From positions 2,480,001 to 2,544,000 of the forward strand of contig NZ_CP009279.1 in assembly GCF_000758545.1 (NCBI RefSeq): a stretch of 64,000 bases of DNA, written 5' to 3'. The notes below the pieces were generated by a model that was given only the letters and a program-made list of their open reading frames with translations, was not told the origin of the DNA and searched no databases. Source of the DNA: Paenibacillus sp. FSL H7-0737 (GTDB taxonomy: Bacteria; Bacillota; Bacilli; Paenibacillales; Paenibacillaceae). The position numbers and the translations under genes were made by a program. Positions 26,671 to 38,176 of the stretch are shown here, piece after piece. Numbering within the stretch: the stretch's first letter is position 1; every line of letters begins with the position of its first letter.

Positions 26671-27240
26671 TTAATAATTTAGAAGCCGTCCATGATCATG
26701 CCATTGACCGTACATTTTATTTTCTTTAGTGTTTTTTATAAATTTATCTAATTTACGCTTAAATAATTCTGGTTGATGTGTATTGCTTTGTATCGTGTCG
26801 ATCCTGACTCTTTTATAAAGAGCGGGAAAGGTTAAGAAGTTCTCAAATACCTGCTGCTCCTCTTTTAACCTTTGTTCTATAACCCTATCGACTTTAAAAG
26901 AAGCGAGATTCATATCGGGAAGTAACTTTCTTCCTTCGTCACTCATTAACCCCAGTTTTTCGAGGCGGCGGACACGTTCTTTATTTAATTCTGTCCAAGA
27001 GCTTCGTTTGCTTCTGGGAGACAGTCGCTGCGCCAGCTCCGTTTCAGAAACTTTCTTTTTCACTCCATCGATCCATCCAAAGCACAAACATTCCTCAACC
27101 ACATCCAAATATAGCAATGTTTCTGGGGTTGGCGTCATACTTACGAGTACCCAACAAGATTTTTCAGTCTTACAATTTTCCTGAAGCCAAGCTCTTAAAT
27201 GTTCTCTCGATTTCACTTTAATTAGATTTTCAATCTGCAT
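26671..27240 (-). CDS. YdeI/OmpD-associated family protein
   Basis: 189 residues matching the YdeI (bacteriocin-protection/OmpD-associated) family: FGWIDGVKKKV near the middle, RLSPRSKRSSWTELNKERVRRLEKLGLM, and a C-terminal RKLDKFIKNTKENK. The biochemical role of the family is not settled. It is cytoplasmic with no signal. It starts three bases after the stop of the DinB gene, so the two are co-translated. GGAAG inside the end of dinB is the probable ribosome site. Confidence 0.85.
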   Translation of the reverse strand: MQIENLIKVKSREHLRAWLQENCKTEKSCWVLVSMTPTPETLLYLDVVEECLCFGWIDGVKKKVSETELAQRLSPRSKRSSWTELNKERVRRLEKLGLMSDEGRKLLPDMNLASFKVDRVIEQRLKEEQQVFENFLTFPALYKRVRIDTIQSNTHQPELFKRKLDKFIKNTKENKMYGQWHDHGRLLNY

Positions 27241-27243
27241 AAA

Positions 27244-27759
27244 TTAAATAGCTTCCGCAGGCATCTGATACCAAAAAAGGGAATAGTCGTTCATGGTAGA
27301 AGCGTGTCCTAACTGACGTAACATAGTAGATATATTACCTCTATGATAAGTCCCGTGATTGGCGGTATGCAGCACAATTTCTGATAGACGTGTTTGCCGG
27401 ATTCCAGCGAATGGGTTATCAAGTAGAATAGTCTGCTCCAAATCGGTTTGGTTTTGTATCCATTCTTTGTATTGTTCAGATAGCTGGGCAAAAAGATTAG
27501 CGTATTCATCAACCGAATCTAGAATGCTCATATTTAGCGGGATACTTTTTTGAAAAGCCTCAGGCATACCAGTGCCTGTTAAAACCAGATACCACATCGT
27601 ATCCACCGCATAGATATGGCTAAGGGCATGAGCGATGGTGGGAAAAGAGCTATTCACTTCTTGATTTAGCACAGAGGGAGAGAGTTCCTTGATTCTTCCC
27701 AAGATCGTTTGGTTCGCCCAAATGTGGTAATTAAACATTTCTACTGGATGATTGGTCAT
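27244..27759 (-). CDS. DinB family protein
   Basis: 171 residues, a predicted four-helix DinB/YfiT-like bundle. Candidate metal ligands are His in NYHIWANQTILGRI, ALSHIYAVDTMWY and LHTANHGTYHRGNIS, the usual three-His layout of the fold. Members are thiol-dependent transferases or uncharacterised metal proteins. ATG at 27759 has AAGGAGA six bases upstream; the longer frame to 27852 runs into the WYL terminator and is rejected. It probably forms an operon with the YdeI-like gene. Confidence 0.85.
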   Translation of the reverse strand: MTNHPVEMFNYHIWANQTILGRIKELSPSVLNQEVNSSFPTIAHALSHIYAVDTMWYLVLTGTGMPEAFQKSIPLNMSILDSVDEYANLFAQLSEQYKEWIQNQTDLEQTILLDNPFAGIRQTRLSEIVLHTANHGTYHRGNISTMLRQLGHASTMNDYSLFWYQMPAEAI

Positions 27760-27816
27760 TGTATGATCTCCTTTTGAGTTGTGATAGATTATTTTGTAGC
27801 TGTTGTTAATATAAAA

Positions 27817-27850
27817 GAAGAAGTATGACAGCAGACTGTCATACTTCTTC
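27817..27850 (-). terminator. Terminator overlapping the end of the WYL regulator gene
   Basis: Perfect 15-bp arms GAAGAAGTATGACAG / CTGTCATACTTCTTC with loop CAGA. The right arm contains the last codons and the stop codon of the WYL gene. Read on the minus strand a TTTTATATTAA tail follows. Confidence 0.85.
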
Positions 27851-28750
27851 ATAAAGATTTAGGGTATTTTGCAACTGCTTTTTTAAGATACCTCGCAGTG
27901 CAAGAGGCTCGAGGACTTCAGCGCCGCTGCCGAAACTTAGCAGAATTGACCATAGCCAGCGGGCTTCCAATGGTTTATACACAGGAATTCGCATCGTCAT
28001 GCTCTCATCGGTATGAAATTCCTTATCTACCTGGTGAAATTGATCCAGCGCTTCTGCCAAAGCCTCAGGTCCCACCCGGATCACGACTTCCTCAACCTGA
28101 TCGACCCTGTTTGAACAAACGGCCTCTATGGGTACCTCATGTTGGGAATGAAAGGTATTCTGTGTCAGAAGCAAATTCATCATCCGGGATAGCCGGAACT
28201 CTCGATAATCCTGTCGTTCCTGGCAATAACCATAGATGTACCAGTTGCTATATTTAAAATGAAGCTTTACTGGTTCCATATTACGGGCTGTGCGTTCGTT
28301 TTTTACATTGATGTAATCAAAACGGACGATATTTCGTTCCGTAATAGCCGTACGTAAAAGAGAAAGTGCATCGGGATCCATACGACGTGTTTCAAAATCC
28401 ACCGCTAGACTAGAAGTCTGTTGTTCTGTTCCAATCGTTTGCAGCCGTTCAATGGTTCCTTGCGCTTGTTCGTCTTCAAACACGGAAGAGAGACTGTTCA
28501 GCACGGTAATCAAAGAAGTGACATCATAAGAACGGAGCAGGCTTTTATCCATTTTATATCCGTCCATGATGCCATATCCGCCTTTAGTTCCCTGATACGA
28601 TACGACCGGGATGCCTGCGGCACAAATGACATCGATATCCCTATAGATAGTTCTCTGGGAAACCTGAAACTCTTCAGCCAGCTTGGAGGCAGATAAAACT
28701 TCGTGGTTCAACAGCTTGTAGATCATAGAAATCAAACGTTCCAATTTCAT
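27839..28750 (-). CDS. WYL-domain transcriptional regulator (DeoR-like HTH)
   Basis: 303 residues. The N-terminal HTH_11 unit is MIYKLLNHEVLSASKLAEEF...SQRTIYRDIDVICAAGIPV. The middle WYL domain (about 130-220) contains VRFDYINVKNE and KYSNWYIYGYCQERQDYREFRLSRM. A C-terminal WCX-like extension follows. ATG at 28750 is chosen because GGGTGGG lies nine bases upstream. These proteins are one-component regulators whose WYL domain binds ligands such as nucleotides or nucleic acid. The likely targets are the adjacent DinB and YdeI-like genes or itself. No operator was identified. Confidence 0.88.
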   Translation of the reverse strand: MKLERLISMIYKLLNHEVLSASKLAEEFQVSQRTIYRDIDVICAAGIPVVSYQGTKGGYGIMDGYKMDKSLLRSYDVTSLITVLNSLSSVFEDEQAQGTIERLQTIGTEQQTSSLAVDFETRRMDPDALSLLRTAITERNIVRFDYINVKNERTARNMEPVKLHFKYSNWYIYGYCQERQDYREFRLSRMMNLLLTQNTFHSQHEVPIEAVCSNRVDQVEEVVIRVGPEALAEALDQFHQVDKEFHTDESMTMRIPVYKPLEARWLWSILLSFGSGAEVLEPLALRGILKKQLQNTLNLYEEV

Positions 28751-28871
28751 TTGTGTATTCCCACCCATTAGTCCATTTCGTGTTACTGCATGATTATAGC
28801 ATAGATTTTTCAAGCTAATTTGGCGCTTACAGAGAAATAGATTGACAAAATATGGTTGGCGGGTTAACTTG

Positions 28872-28894
28872 TGAATATAAAATAAAATTATTCA
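28872..28894. promoter_or_regulatory. Possible TetR operator
   Basis: TGAATA and TATTCA flank 11 bases of A/T, giving a 23-bp imperfect palindrome about 28 bases before the TetR start. A TTGACA-like -35 (about 28842) lies upstream. The A/T richness makes chance a real possibility. Confidence 0.3.
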
Positions 28895-28921
28895 TAAAAC
28901 CATAAAAGCGAGTTGAGATGT

Positions 28922-29548
28922 ATGCCTAAGAAATTCACAGAACAAGAAAGAGAATGGATTAAACATAAATTGTTGACAGAAGGTCGCCGCTGTTTTGAAG
29001 TACATGGCATTAAAAAAACTAGTGTTGAAGAATTAACAAAAGCTGCCGGGATTGCGCAAGGTTCGTTTTACATGTTCTTTGGATCGAAAGAGGAATTGTT
29101 CTATCACATATTGCTTGAAGAGGAACAACGAATTCGTAGTACAATGTTCGATTCATTTAGCGTAGGCGTGCCTGTAAATAAGGAAGAAATCAGATTATTT
29201 TTACTGAAATCTTTCCGCATTATGGAAGAGAGTCCGATCGTCCGCCAGATGTTCGTAAGAAGCGAAATGGAGCAGCTATTAAGAAAGTTACCTAATGAGT
29301 TGTTGGAACAAAATTTTACAGAGGATAAAGACTTTTTTATTCCTTTCATTCAATCATGGCAAGCCGAAGGTATCATGGTTGGGATTGACCCGGAATTAAT
29401 CGTAAGCATGATTCGCTCTGTAGTCCTTCTGTCTTTGCATAAGGAAGAGATCGGTGATGAACGCTATCAGGCAACTATAGAGCTTTTGATAGGGGTTCTG
29501 GCTGAGGGGATGACTTCTTTGAAAGATAATATGACTGGGGGAGTATGA
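28922..29548 (+). CDS. TetR family transcriptional regulator
   Basis: 208 residues. The N-terminal TetR helix-turn-helix reads IKKTSVEELTKAAGIAQGSFYMFFGSKEELFYHIL. A helical C-terminal domain follows. ATG at 28922 is used with a weak AGCGAG site; TTG nine bases upstream is an alternative. Its stop is one base before the ABC ATPase start, so it is the first gene of a regulator-exporter operon and presumably represses it. Confidence 0.87.
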   Translation: MPKKFTEQEREWIKHKLLTEGRRCFEVHGIKKTSVEELTKAAGIAQGSFYMFFGSKEELFYHILLEEEQRIRSTMFDSFSVGVPVNKEEIRLFLLKSFRIMEESPIVRQMFVRSEMEQLLRKLPNELLEQNFTEDKDFFIPFIQSWQAEGIMVGIDPELIVSMIRSVVLLSLHKEEIGDERYQATIELLIGVLAEGMTSLKDNMTGGV

Positions 29549-29549
29549 A

Positions 29550-30404
29550 ATGATCGAAGTGAAGGAGCTTCATTTTACCTACCCAAAAATAAAAGAGCCA
29601 ACCCTTAGTGGACTTAACTTTTCCATACCTCAAGGAGAAGTGTTTGGTTTTCTCGGTCCTTCGGGAGCGGGTAAAAGCACAACACAAAAAATACTAATTG
29701 GAGTCTTAAAAAATTATCTCGGCAGCGTTAACGTAATGGGCAAGGAAATAAGAAATACCGGACCGGAGTATTTTGAGCGAATAGGGGTAGCTTTTGAGTT
29801 TCCAAATTTCTATTCGAAGTTTACTGCGCTGGAAAATTTGCAGCTATTTCGCTCTCTGTATTCAGGGAGAACAGCGGAACCGAGGTTTCTCCTGGAGCAA
29901 GTAAATCTCACTGAAGCTGCAAATTTGAAGGTCTCCCAGTTATCGAAGGGGATGAAGATGCGGCTGAATTTCTGTAGAGCACTCTTAAATAACCCGCAAA
30001 TTCTATTTCTGGATGAACCCACTTCCGGGCTCGACCCCGTTAATGCGAAACGAATGAAGGATTTAATCCTGGAAAAAAAGGCAAATGGGACAACTGTAAT
30101 TATTACAACACATAATATGCAAGCCGCTGAGGAGCTCTGCGACAGGGTCGCTTTTATTGTAGACGGTCAGATTAAGTTGATTGATTCTCCTCGGGAGCTT
30201 AAGCTTCTAAATGGAAAAAAACGAGTGCGGCTGGAATACCGCCATCATAATGAAGTTAGAAATGAGGAATTCTCACTTGATGATATAGGGGAGAATGAAT
30301 ATTTCTTAAAGCTTGTTCGTGAACATCCAATAGAAACCATTCATTCGCAGGAGGCGTCTTTGGAGCAAATATTTATTGACGTAACTGGGAGGCAGTTAAC
30401 ATGA
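29550..30404 (+). CDS. ABC exporter ATP-binding protein
   Basis: 284 residues with a complete nucleotide-binding domain: Walker A GPSGAGKST, signature VSQLSKGMKMRLNFCRALL, Walker B ILFLDEPTSGLDP and the switch His in ITTHNM. The C-terminal ~70 residues resemble those of ABC-2 drug exporter ATPases. It overlaps the next gene by four bases (ATGA). With the two following membrane proteins it forms a three-component exporter like those reported for fluoroquinolones in actinobacteria. Substrate unknown. Confidence 0.9.
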   Translation: MIEVKELHFTYPKIKEPTLSGLNFSIPQGEVFGFLGPSGAGKSTTQKILIGVLKNYLGSVNVMGKEIRNTGPEYFERIGVAFEFPNFYSKFTALENLQLFRSLYSGRTAEPRFLLEQVNLTEAANLKVSQLSKGMKMRLNFCRALLNNPQILFLDEPTSGLDPVNAKRMKDLILEKKANGTTVIITTHNMQAAEELCDRVAFIVDGQIKLIDSPRELKLLNGKKRVRLEYRHHNEVRNEEFSLDDIGENEYFLKLVREHPIETIHSQEASLEQIFIDVTGRQLT

Positions 30405-31114
30405 GATTCAGATCTGCGTTTGCCTTTGACATCCGGTTTCAATGGAGGCATGGGTTTTATTGGATCTACGTCATTATCTGTGCGTTTTATTTGGTATTGC
30501 TGCATCTTATTCCTGATCATTATCGAGAACAAACGATGTTGTTATTGACCTTTAGTGATCCGAGTGCTTTAGGGCTTATTCTCGCAGGGGGGATTGTGCT
30601 GCTGGAAAGAGACCAGGGCATCCATGATCCTTTATTTGTTACTCCGATTCGTGTTAGAGAATATTTGCTTTCAAAAGCAGGCTCATTGTCTGTACTATCC
30701 CTGTTAGCCGCTTGGGTTATTCATGTAGTAGCAAGCGGGATTCCGCAATCCCCGTTTGGCTTTTCTACTGGAATCATTCTAACGTCAAGCTTTATGACGT
30801 TATTGTCGATTGGAGTTGTGGCTCGTTGTCAGACAATTAATGGTTTCATTCTACTATCACAAGTATTCGCATTGCCTTTTATACTTCCATTGCTTGGTTA
30901 TTTTAAGGTGTGGAACTCCAAACTTTTTTTATGGCTTCCTACGGAAGGAACACTTCGCTTGTTGAGTTCGGGAACCTCGGCTATGTCATTTGGCAATTAC
31001 ATCTACTCCATATCGATATTACTGCTATGGAATGTTGTGATATACGTATGGGCAAAAATGTCCTTCGAAAATCATGTAATGATGCGCATAGGTAAGGGAG
31101 GAGCAAGAAAATGA
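30401..31114 (+). CDS. ABC-2 type exporter membrane subunit
   Basis: 237 residues with about six hydrophobic helices. It starts with a short cytoplasmic segment (FAFDIRFQWRHGFYW). The LILAGGIVLLERDQGIHDPLFVTPIRVREYLLSKA region is typical of ABC-2 permeases. ATGA overlaps couple it to the ATPase upstream and to the second membrane subunit downstream. It probably pairs with the 31111 product. Confidence 0.85.
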   Translation: MRFRSAFAFDIRFQWRHGFYWIYVIICAFYLVLLHLIPDHYREQTMLLLTFSDPSALGLILAGGIVLLERDQGIHDPLFVTPIRVREYLLSKAGSLSVLSLLAAWVIHVVASGIPQSPFGFSTGIILTSSFMTLLSIGVVARCQTINGFILLSQVFALPFILPLLGYFKVWNSKLFLWLPTEGTLRLLSSGTSAMSFGNYIYSISILLLWNVVIYVWAKMSFENHVMMRIGKGGARK

Positions 31115-31836
31115 AGAAGTATCGTATGCTTTTTATAAGCGATATCCGGCATACTGGTTTGGACCCAGTGCTTATGGTCGGCATCTTTGCTCCTTTAGCA
31201 CTTCTAGTCGTCTCAAGATTTGGATTTCCAATGATAGCCGATTGGCTTACGAACGGTTATACTTTCGATTTATATAAATATAGGAGCTTTGCTGCGATTT
31301 TCTTAGTCATGACCTTTCCCATGCTAACCGGTATGATGACAGGTCTTTTAATGCTTGATGAAAGAGATGAGAATGTCATCTCTTATTACGCGGTTACACC
31401 ATTAATGCGCAGAGGGTACATGGTGTATCGTCTAGTTCTTCCATCTCTTCTCTGTACATTTCTTTCATCGCTATTTTTTATAGTCTCCGGCTTATCTAGC
31501 TTCCAATTAGAGCATATATACATCCTTATACTATTAGCATTTGAAGCCCCTTGTTTTGCATTATTCCTAGCTTCTTTCGCTGCAAATAAGGTAGAAGGAT
31601 TAGCTTTATCAAAGATCGGTGGTCTGTTTATAGCAGGACCAATCGTAGCTTATTTTGTTCCATCACCATGGCAATTTATCGGGGCGTGGATTCCTACCTA
31701 TTGGCCTGCCAAGTTATTTTTTGTTATAGAAGCTTCTAGTGGTTTTATTGTGCTTGCATACTTTATGGTGGGACTTCTATTTCATTTGAGTCTTCTGAGC
31801 ATCATGGTCAGGATTTTTATTAAAAGAGCTGATTGA
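31111..31836 (+). CDS. ABC-2 type exporter membrane subunit (second)
   Basis: 241 residues, about six hydrophobic helices. LLMLDERDENVISYYAVTPLMRRGYMVYRL parallels the ERD...TPIRVREYLLSK segment of the preceding subunit, so the two are likely paralogous halves of a heterodimer. The stop TGA directly abuts the stop of the convergent AraC gene, with no intergenic base. No separate terminator is visible before that gene. Confidence 0.85.
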   Translation: MKKYRMLFISDIRHTGLDPVLMVGIFAPLALLVVSRFGFPMIADWLTNGYTFDLYKYRSFAAIFLVMTFPMLTGMMTGLLMLDERDENVISYYAVTPLMRRGYMVYRLVLPSLLCTFLSSLFFIVSGLSSFQLEHIYILILLAFEAPCFALFLASFAANKVEGLALSKIGGLFIAGPIVAYFVPSPWQFIGAWIPTYWPAKLFFVIEASSGFIVLAYFMVGLLFHLSLLSIMVRIFIKRAD

Positions 31837-33492
31837 TTAGCCTCCTCCAAGCAGCTTAGGCAACAGCGTTAGAAGCTTTTCACGTGTTAAAGCATCTCCA
31901 TAGTTCCATTTGCTTCCGTCAAGCAGATAAGCTTGCCCCTTACGTACAGCGGGTATATTCTTCCATAGTGAGCTGTCTAGTAGTTTCTCCATAGCAACTC
32001 GCGAGTCTTGACGTTCCGGAATAAGCATAAAGATATGATCTCCGGCGTAGAAAGGCAGCCTTGCTGGATCGACCTCTGCAAATCCTAACTCTCCATCGAG
32101 AATCGCTTTGATCTCATCTGTGGGCTGTAAACCGTTAGGGGCATAGATAGCAGTAGACAAACCGGACATTCCCATAGCATATAGATGATTTCCATGGTCA
32201 TAAATCAATGCAGAAGCTGTTTCTCCAGGTCGAAGAGTATTCATATAAAGCTGCTGCCACATGGCAGCATTTTTTGCTGCGAATGAATCCAGCCATGCTT
32301 CTGCTTCGTGCTGCTTACCCAACCAGCTTCCAAGTGTCCGCATACGGTGTTCAAGTGGAGCAAATGAATCAAAGGTAAGTGTCGGGGCGATGTCGACGAC
32401 TGCTCGATAGGCCTTATCATCTGAATTAGCTATAATAATTAGGTCAGGATGTAATGAAGCGGTAAGCTTCGGATCCAGAGGAAAGCCAACGTTAGAGAGC
32501 TTCTTAAGTCGATGTTTATAGACTCTGTTCCATGCAAAGACCTCATCTCCTCCGATAGGCTTTATACCTAATGCGAGCAGATCGCCAAGCGTCTCACCAT
32601 GGTAGACAATGCGCTTTGGACGCTCCGGAATATCCACCACATGGCCAGTCCAGTCTTCCACAGTAAGCTTCCGACCTTGCTGATGCGCATATTGTCCGGG
32701 TGTAATTCCAGTCTTTTGACGAAACCGGCGACTAAAATAATATTCATCGGAGAAGCCAACCAGACGAGCAATCTCACGCAGCGGTTCAGAGGATTCCAGA
32801 AGGAAACGCTTCGAATGGTTAATGCGCAGTTCGGTCAGGTAATCGAGCGGTCTTTTTCCGGTAAGCTTTTGAAAGATCGGAGTATATTGCCACAATGTTA
32901 TCCCTGCGAGCTCAGCCAGTTGCTTCACGGTGATACTCTCCGTATAGTGATCTTGCATATATTGGATGGTCTTTTCCACGGAATCCGCGGGACTTGGCAC
33001 CTGCTCGGAAGGATAATTATGCTCAAAGAGTAAGAGCAGCAATTCTTGGAATTTTAATTGCTGCTTAAAAAAATGCACATCATCGGCATTTTTTTTGCTC
33101 ATAAGCAGATCTTCCGCAAGGCGGATTACCCTAGTGAACGGGTGGACAATTAGTTCCTGCCTACCCGGAAGGAGTTCCTCTGAATAATATTCGGGAAACT
33201 CGGCATTATTAATTGCTGTAAAAGTGATGAGATAATAATAAAGAGTCGTCTCTTGATTGTCCGTGCTATAGGAAGTTCCAGGAGATAGGAGATAACATGT
33301 ATCTGTAGTCAGTGTTATGGTTTGATCGCTAAGGATCAGCTGTCCACTACCGCCAGTGAATATTAGAAGTCTATAAAAGTGAGCTGAAAGAGCCTTAGCG
33401 CAAGAGCCTGCCGGTTGAATATGTAGTTCCGCATCAGTCAGCTGAAACAGCAACGAGCGGAGCGGTGCAGCGACGGGTAATGTTTGCAGCAA
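31837..33492 (-). CDS. AraC regulator fused to a siderophore-binding domain (Btr-like)
   Basis: About 551 residues. An N-terminal cupin-like region is followed by an AraC double helix-turn-helix (VKQLAELAGITLWQYTPIFQ; LREIARLVGFSDEYYFSRRFR). The C-terminal ~280 residues are a complete periplasmic-binding (Fe-siderophore receptor) domain beginning at GRKLTVEDWTGHVVDIPERP. The same architecture in Bacillus subtilis Btr senses ferric siderophore and activates an uptake operon. TTG at 33492 is the best start: GGAGG lies seven bases upstream, while upstream ATG codons at 33510 and 33579 lack a ribosome site and fall in or before the Fur box. A promoter and Fur box lie just upstream. The binding domain is clearly homologous to the neighbouring lipoprotein. 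Confidence 0.88.
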   Translation of the reverse strand: MLQTLPVAAPLRSLLFQLTDAELHIQPAGSCAKALSAHFYRLLIFTGGSGQLILSDQTITLTTDTCYLLSPGTSYSTDNQETTLYYYLITFTAINNAEFPEYYSEELLPGRQELIVHPFTRVIRLAEDLLMSKKNADDVHFFKQQLKFQELLLLLFEHNYPSEQVPSPADSVEKTIQYMQDHYTESITVKQLAELAGITLWQYTPIFQKLTGKRPLDYLTELRINHSKRFLLESSEPLREIARLVGFSDEYYFSRRFRQKTGITPGQYAHQQGRKLTVEDWTGHVVDIPERPKRIVYHGETLGDLLALGIKPIGGDEVFAWNRVYKHRLKKLSNVGFPLDPKLTASLHPDLIIIANSDDKAYRAVVDIAPTLTFDSFAPLEHRMRTLGSWLGKQHEAEAWLDSFAAKNAAMWQQLYMNTLRPGETASALIYDHGNHLYAMGMSGLSTAIYAPNGLQPTDEIKAILDGELGFAEVDPARLPFYAGDHIFMLIPERQDSRVAMEKLLDSSLWKNIPAVRKGQAYLLDGSKWNYGDALTREKLLTLLPKLLGGG

Positions 33493-33514
33493 GAGGAAGC
33501 CTCCGTTCATTTGG

Positions 33515-33529
33515 TGAGAATCATTATCA
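33515..33529. promoter_or_regulatory. Fur box of the AraC-siderophore sensor gene
   Basis: On the minus strand it reads TGATAATGATTCTCA, one mismatch from the 7-1-7 Fur consensus TGATAATnATTATCA. It lies right after the predicted transcription start, so iron-loaded Fur would block the gene. Confidence 0.8.
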
Positions 33530-33537
33530 ATTAATTC

Positions 33538-33566
33538 ATTGTATATAAAATAAAGAAGCATATCAA
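33538..33566 (-). promoter_or_regulatory. SigA-type promoter of the AraC-siderophore sensor gene
   Basis: On the minus strand TTGATA (33566-33561), 17 bases, then TACAAT (33543-33538). The -35 box lies inside the terminator hairpin of the preceding lipoprotein gene. Predicted initiation falls at the edge of the Fur box. Confidence 0.6.
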
Positions 33567-33586
33567 CAGCTGTTGACATGCTTCTT
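33553..33586 (-). terminator. Terminator after the siderophore-binding lipoprotein gene
   Basis: AAGAAGCAT and TCAACA pair with TGTTGA and ATGCTTCTT around a GC centre, with one mismatched pair. On the minus strand a TATTTTATA tail follows. It overlaps the -35 region of the next gene's promoter. Confidence 0.7.
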
Positions 33587-33632
33587 GCAGTTTTCTATCA
33601 GCTAAGTGCCAAACGCTTCATGAAGGTGAAAA

Positions 33633-34658
33633 TTATTTCATATTCAAAAGCTGTGGGAGTTCACCGAGCAGCCAATCTCTTGTTGTCGCATCACTTGAAG
33701 TCTTCATAATATCTTGTGTATAGACATATCCGTTCTTGACGGCAGGGAGACCTTTCCAGATCGGACTCTTTAATAGAGTAGCTGTGGATTGCTTGGCTTC
33801 ATCGGCCACAGGAGTTAGAATGAAAATCCGATCTCCGGCATATTCTTTAAGCACTTCCATGGATACTTCCTGAAATCCCATACCTTCATCAAGTACCTTC
33901 TGAATTGCTGGGGTTGGCTTGAAACCATTCTCTCCATAAAGGACTTGCGAAAGTCCGGTCGTCGCCATAACAAATAGTCTGTCACCAGGATAATAAGTAA
34001 AGACCGAAGCTGTTTCTCCTTCTTTTATGCCCGCTGCCTTTAATTGTTCCCACATGGCATCTTCACTCGTTTTATACTTTGCCAGCCATGCCTCTGCTTC
34101 GGTCGTTTTCCCAAGAATTCCACCGATATCAAGCATCCGTTCATTTAGCGGGGCAAAGGTGTCAAATATTATCGTGGGTGCGATTTTGGACAGCTGCTCG
34201 AAATCAGCTTCATCAGTTCCTGCATAGATAATCAAATCAGGCTGAAGTTCCAGCGTCTTTTCCAGATTGATAGGGAACCCTACATCTTCGACACCTTGTA
34301 GCTGATCTTCGAAAACCTGACCCTCACCCATGGAAAGTGGATATCCTACCGCTTGCACACCAAGTGCGAGTAGATCTCCATAGGTTTCTCCTGAATAAAT
34401 CACGCGCTTCGGGTTAACAGGTATTTCTACGGTATGGCCTATGTAATCCGTGTAGGAGCGAGTAGTTGCCGCAGTTTCATTAGTGCCCTTGTCGGATGTT
34501 TCTGGAGAAGGTACAGTGGTAGCAGAAGTATTATTTCCGGCTGCGTTCGACGCATTGTTCTTGGCTGGTTGTTCTCCTGAGTTTCCGCAGGCGAGTAGTA
34601 TTGTGGTCATCAGAAAGAGTACACATAATACGGCGAACGGTTGTCTTACCTTATTCAT
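33633..34658 (-). CDS. Iron-siderophore-binding lipoprotein
   Basis: 341 residues. Signal peptide with lipobox LLAC (Cys24), a Ser/Thr/Asn-rich linker to about residue 67, then a helical-backbone metal-receptor fold: YIGHTVEIPVNPKRVIYSGE, LELQPDLIIYAGTDE, APTIIFDTFAPLNERM. It captures a ferric siderophore or similar ligand at the membrane surface. GGGAGGC lies upstream of the ATG and a Fur box 36 bases from the start. No FecCD-type permease or ATPase lies nearby, so it must work with a transporter encoded elsewhere. Its receptor domain parallels that of the AraC regulator downstream, a receptor-sensor pair. Confidence 0.9.
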   Translation of the reverse strand: MNKVRQPFAVLCVLFLMTTILLACGNSGEQPAKNNASNAAGNNTSATTVPSPETSDKGTNETAATTRSYTDYIGHTVEIPVNPKRVIYSGETYGDLLALGVQAVGYPLSMGEGQVFEDQLQGVEDVGFPINLEKTLELQPDLIIYAGTDEADFEQLSKIAPTIIFDTFAPLNERMLDIGGILGKTTEAEAWLAKYKTSEDAMWEQLKAAGIKEGETASVFTYYPGDRLFVMATTGLSQVLYGENGFKPTPAIQKVLDEGMGFQEVSMEVLKEYAGDRIFILTPVADEAKQSTATLLKSPIWKGLPAVKNGYVYTQDIMKTSSDATTRDWLLGELPQLLNMK

Positions 34659-34693
34659 ATAATATTGCCTCCCTAAAATATGTAGCGATCACC

Positions 34694-34712
34694 AATAATG
34701 ATAATCATTCTC
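34694..34712. promoter_or_regulatory. Fur box of the siderophore-binding lipoprotein gene
   Basis: AATAATGATAATCATTCTC agrees with the 19-bp Fur consensus GATAATGATAATCATTATC at 17 positions. It lies 36 bases upstream of the lipoprotein start. About 180 bases further upstream (34713-34890) hold no recognisable feature. Confidence 0.85.
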
Positions 34713-34891
34713 GACGAAAACTATCATAAATTAAAGTCTCCTTTTACTCAATGGACAAAACACATTAAGGCTATTTGATTTGTACAAGCCTATTGTTATT
34801 GGAGTTGATAGCCAGAAAAAAAGATTGATAAGGCTAAGAAGTCATTGAGGAGCACGCAAAACTCTGTCGGTGAGATTGAAATAAATAGAAG

Positions 34892-34932
34892 AAGGCCGTC
34901 TTGTTTGGTAGAAACCAACCAGAGACGGCCTT
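34892..34932. terminator. Terminator downstream of lacZ
   Basis: AAGGCCGTCT (34892-34901) and AGACGGCCTT (34923-34932) are perfect arms. An inner TTGGT/ACCAA pair lies in the loop. A T-run follows on the plus strand and a weaker CTTCTTCTATTT tail on the minus strand. Confidence 0.8.
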
Positions 34933-34946
34933 TTTAATAGATGAAA

Positions 34947-38087
<3,141 letters not shown>

Positions 38088-38176
38088 TTATTATATTCAT
38101 ATTATAAATTGGAGTAATGGTAAGAGATATAAAAGATTTTTCATCCAATATAACAAAATATGAAACGAGTGATCAG

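Noticed and set aside
27760..27852. Upstream extension of the DinB frame
   Set aside because: It would begin inside the WYL terminator; ATG at 27759 has a good AAGGAGA site.
27898..28257. Plus-strand frame of 119 codons opposite the WYL gene
   Set aside because: Shadow frame; the WYL protein on the other strand has conserved motifs throughout.
34713..34890. Possible gene or riboswitch in the gap between the siderophore lipoprotein gene and lacZ
   Set aside because: No frame with start and ribosome site, and no recognisable conserved RNA motif; only the Fur box and the lacZ terminator at its ends.
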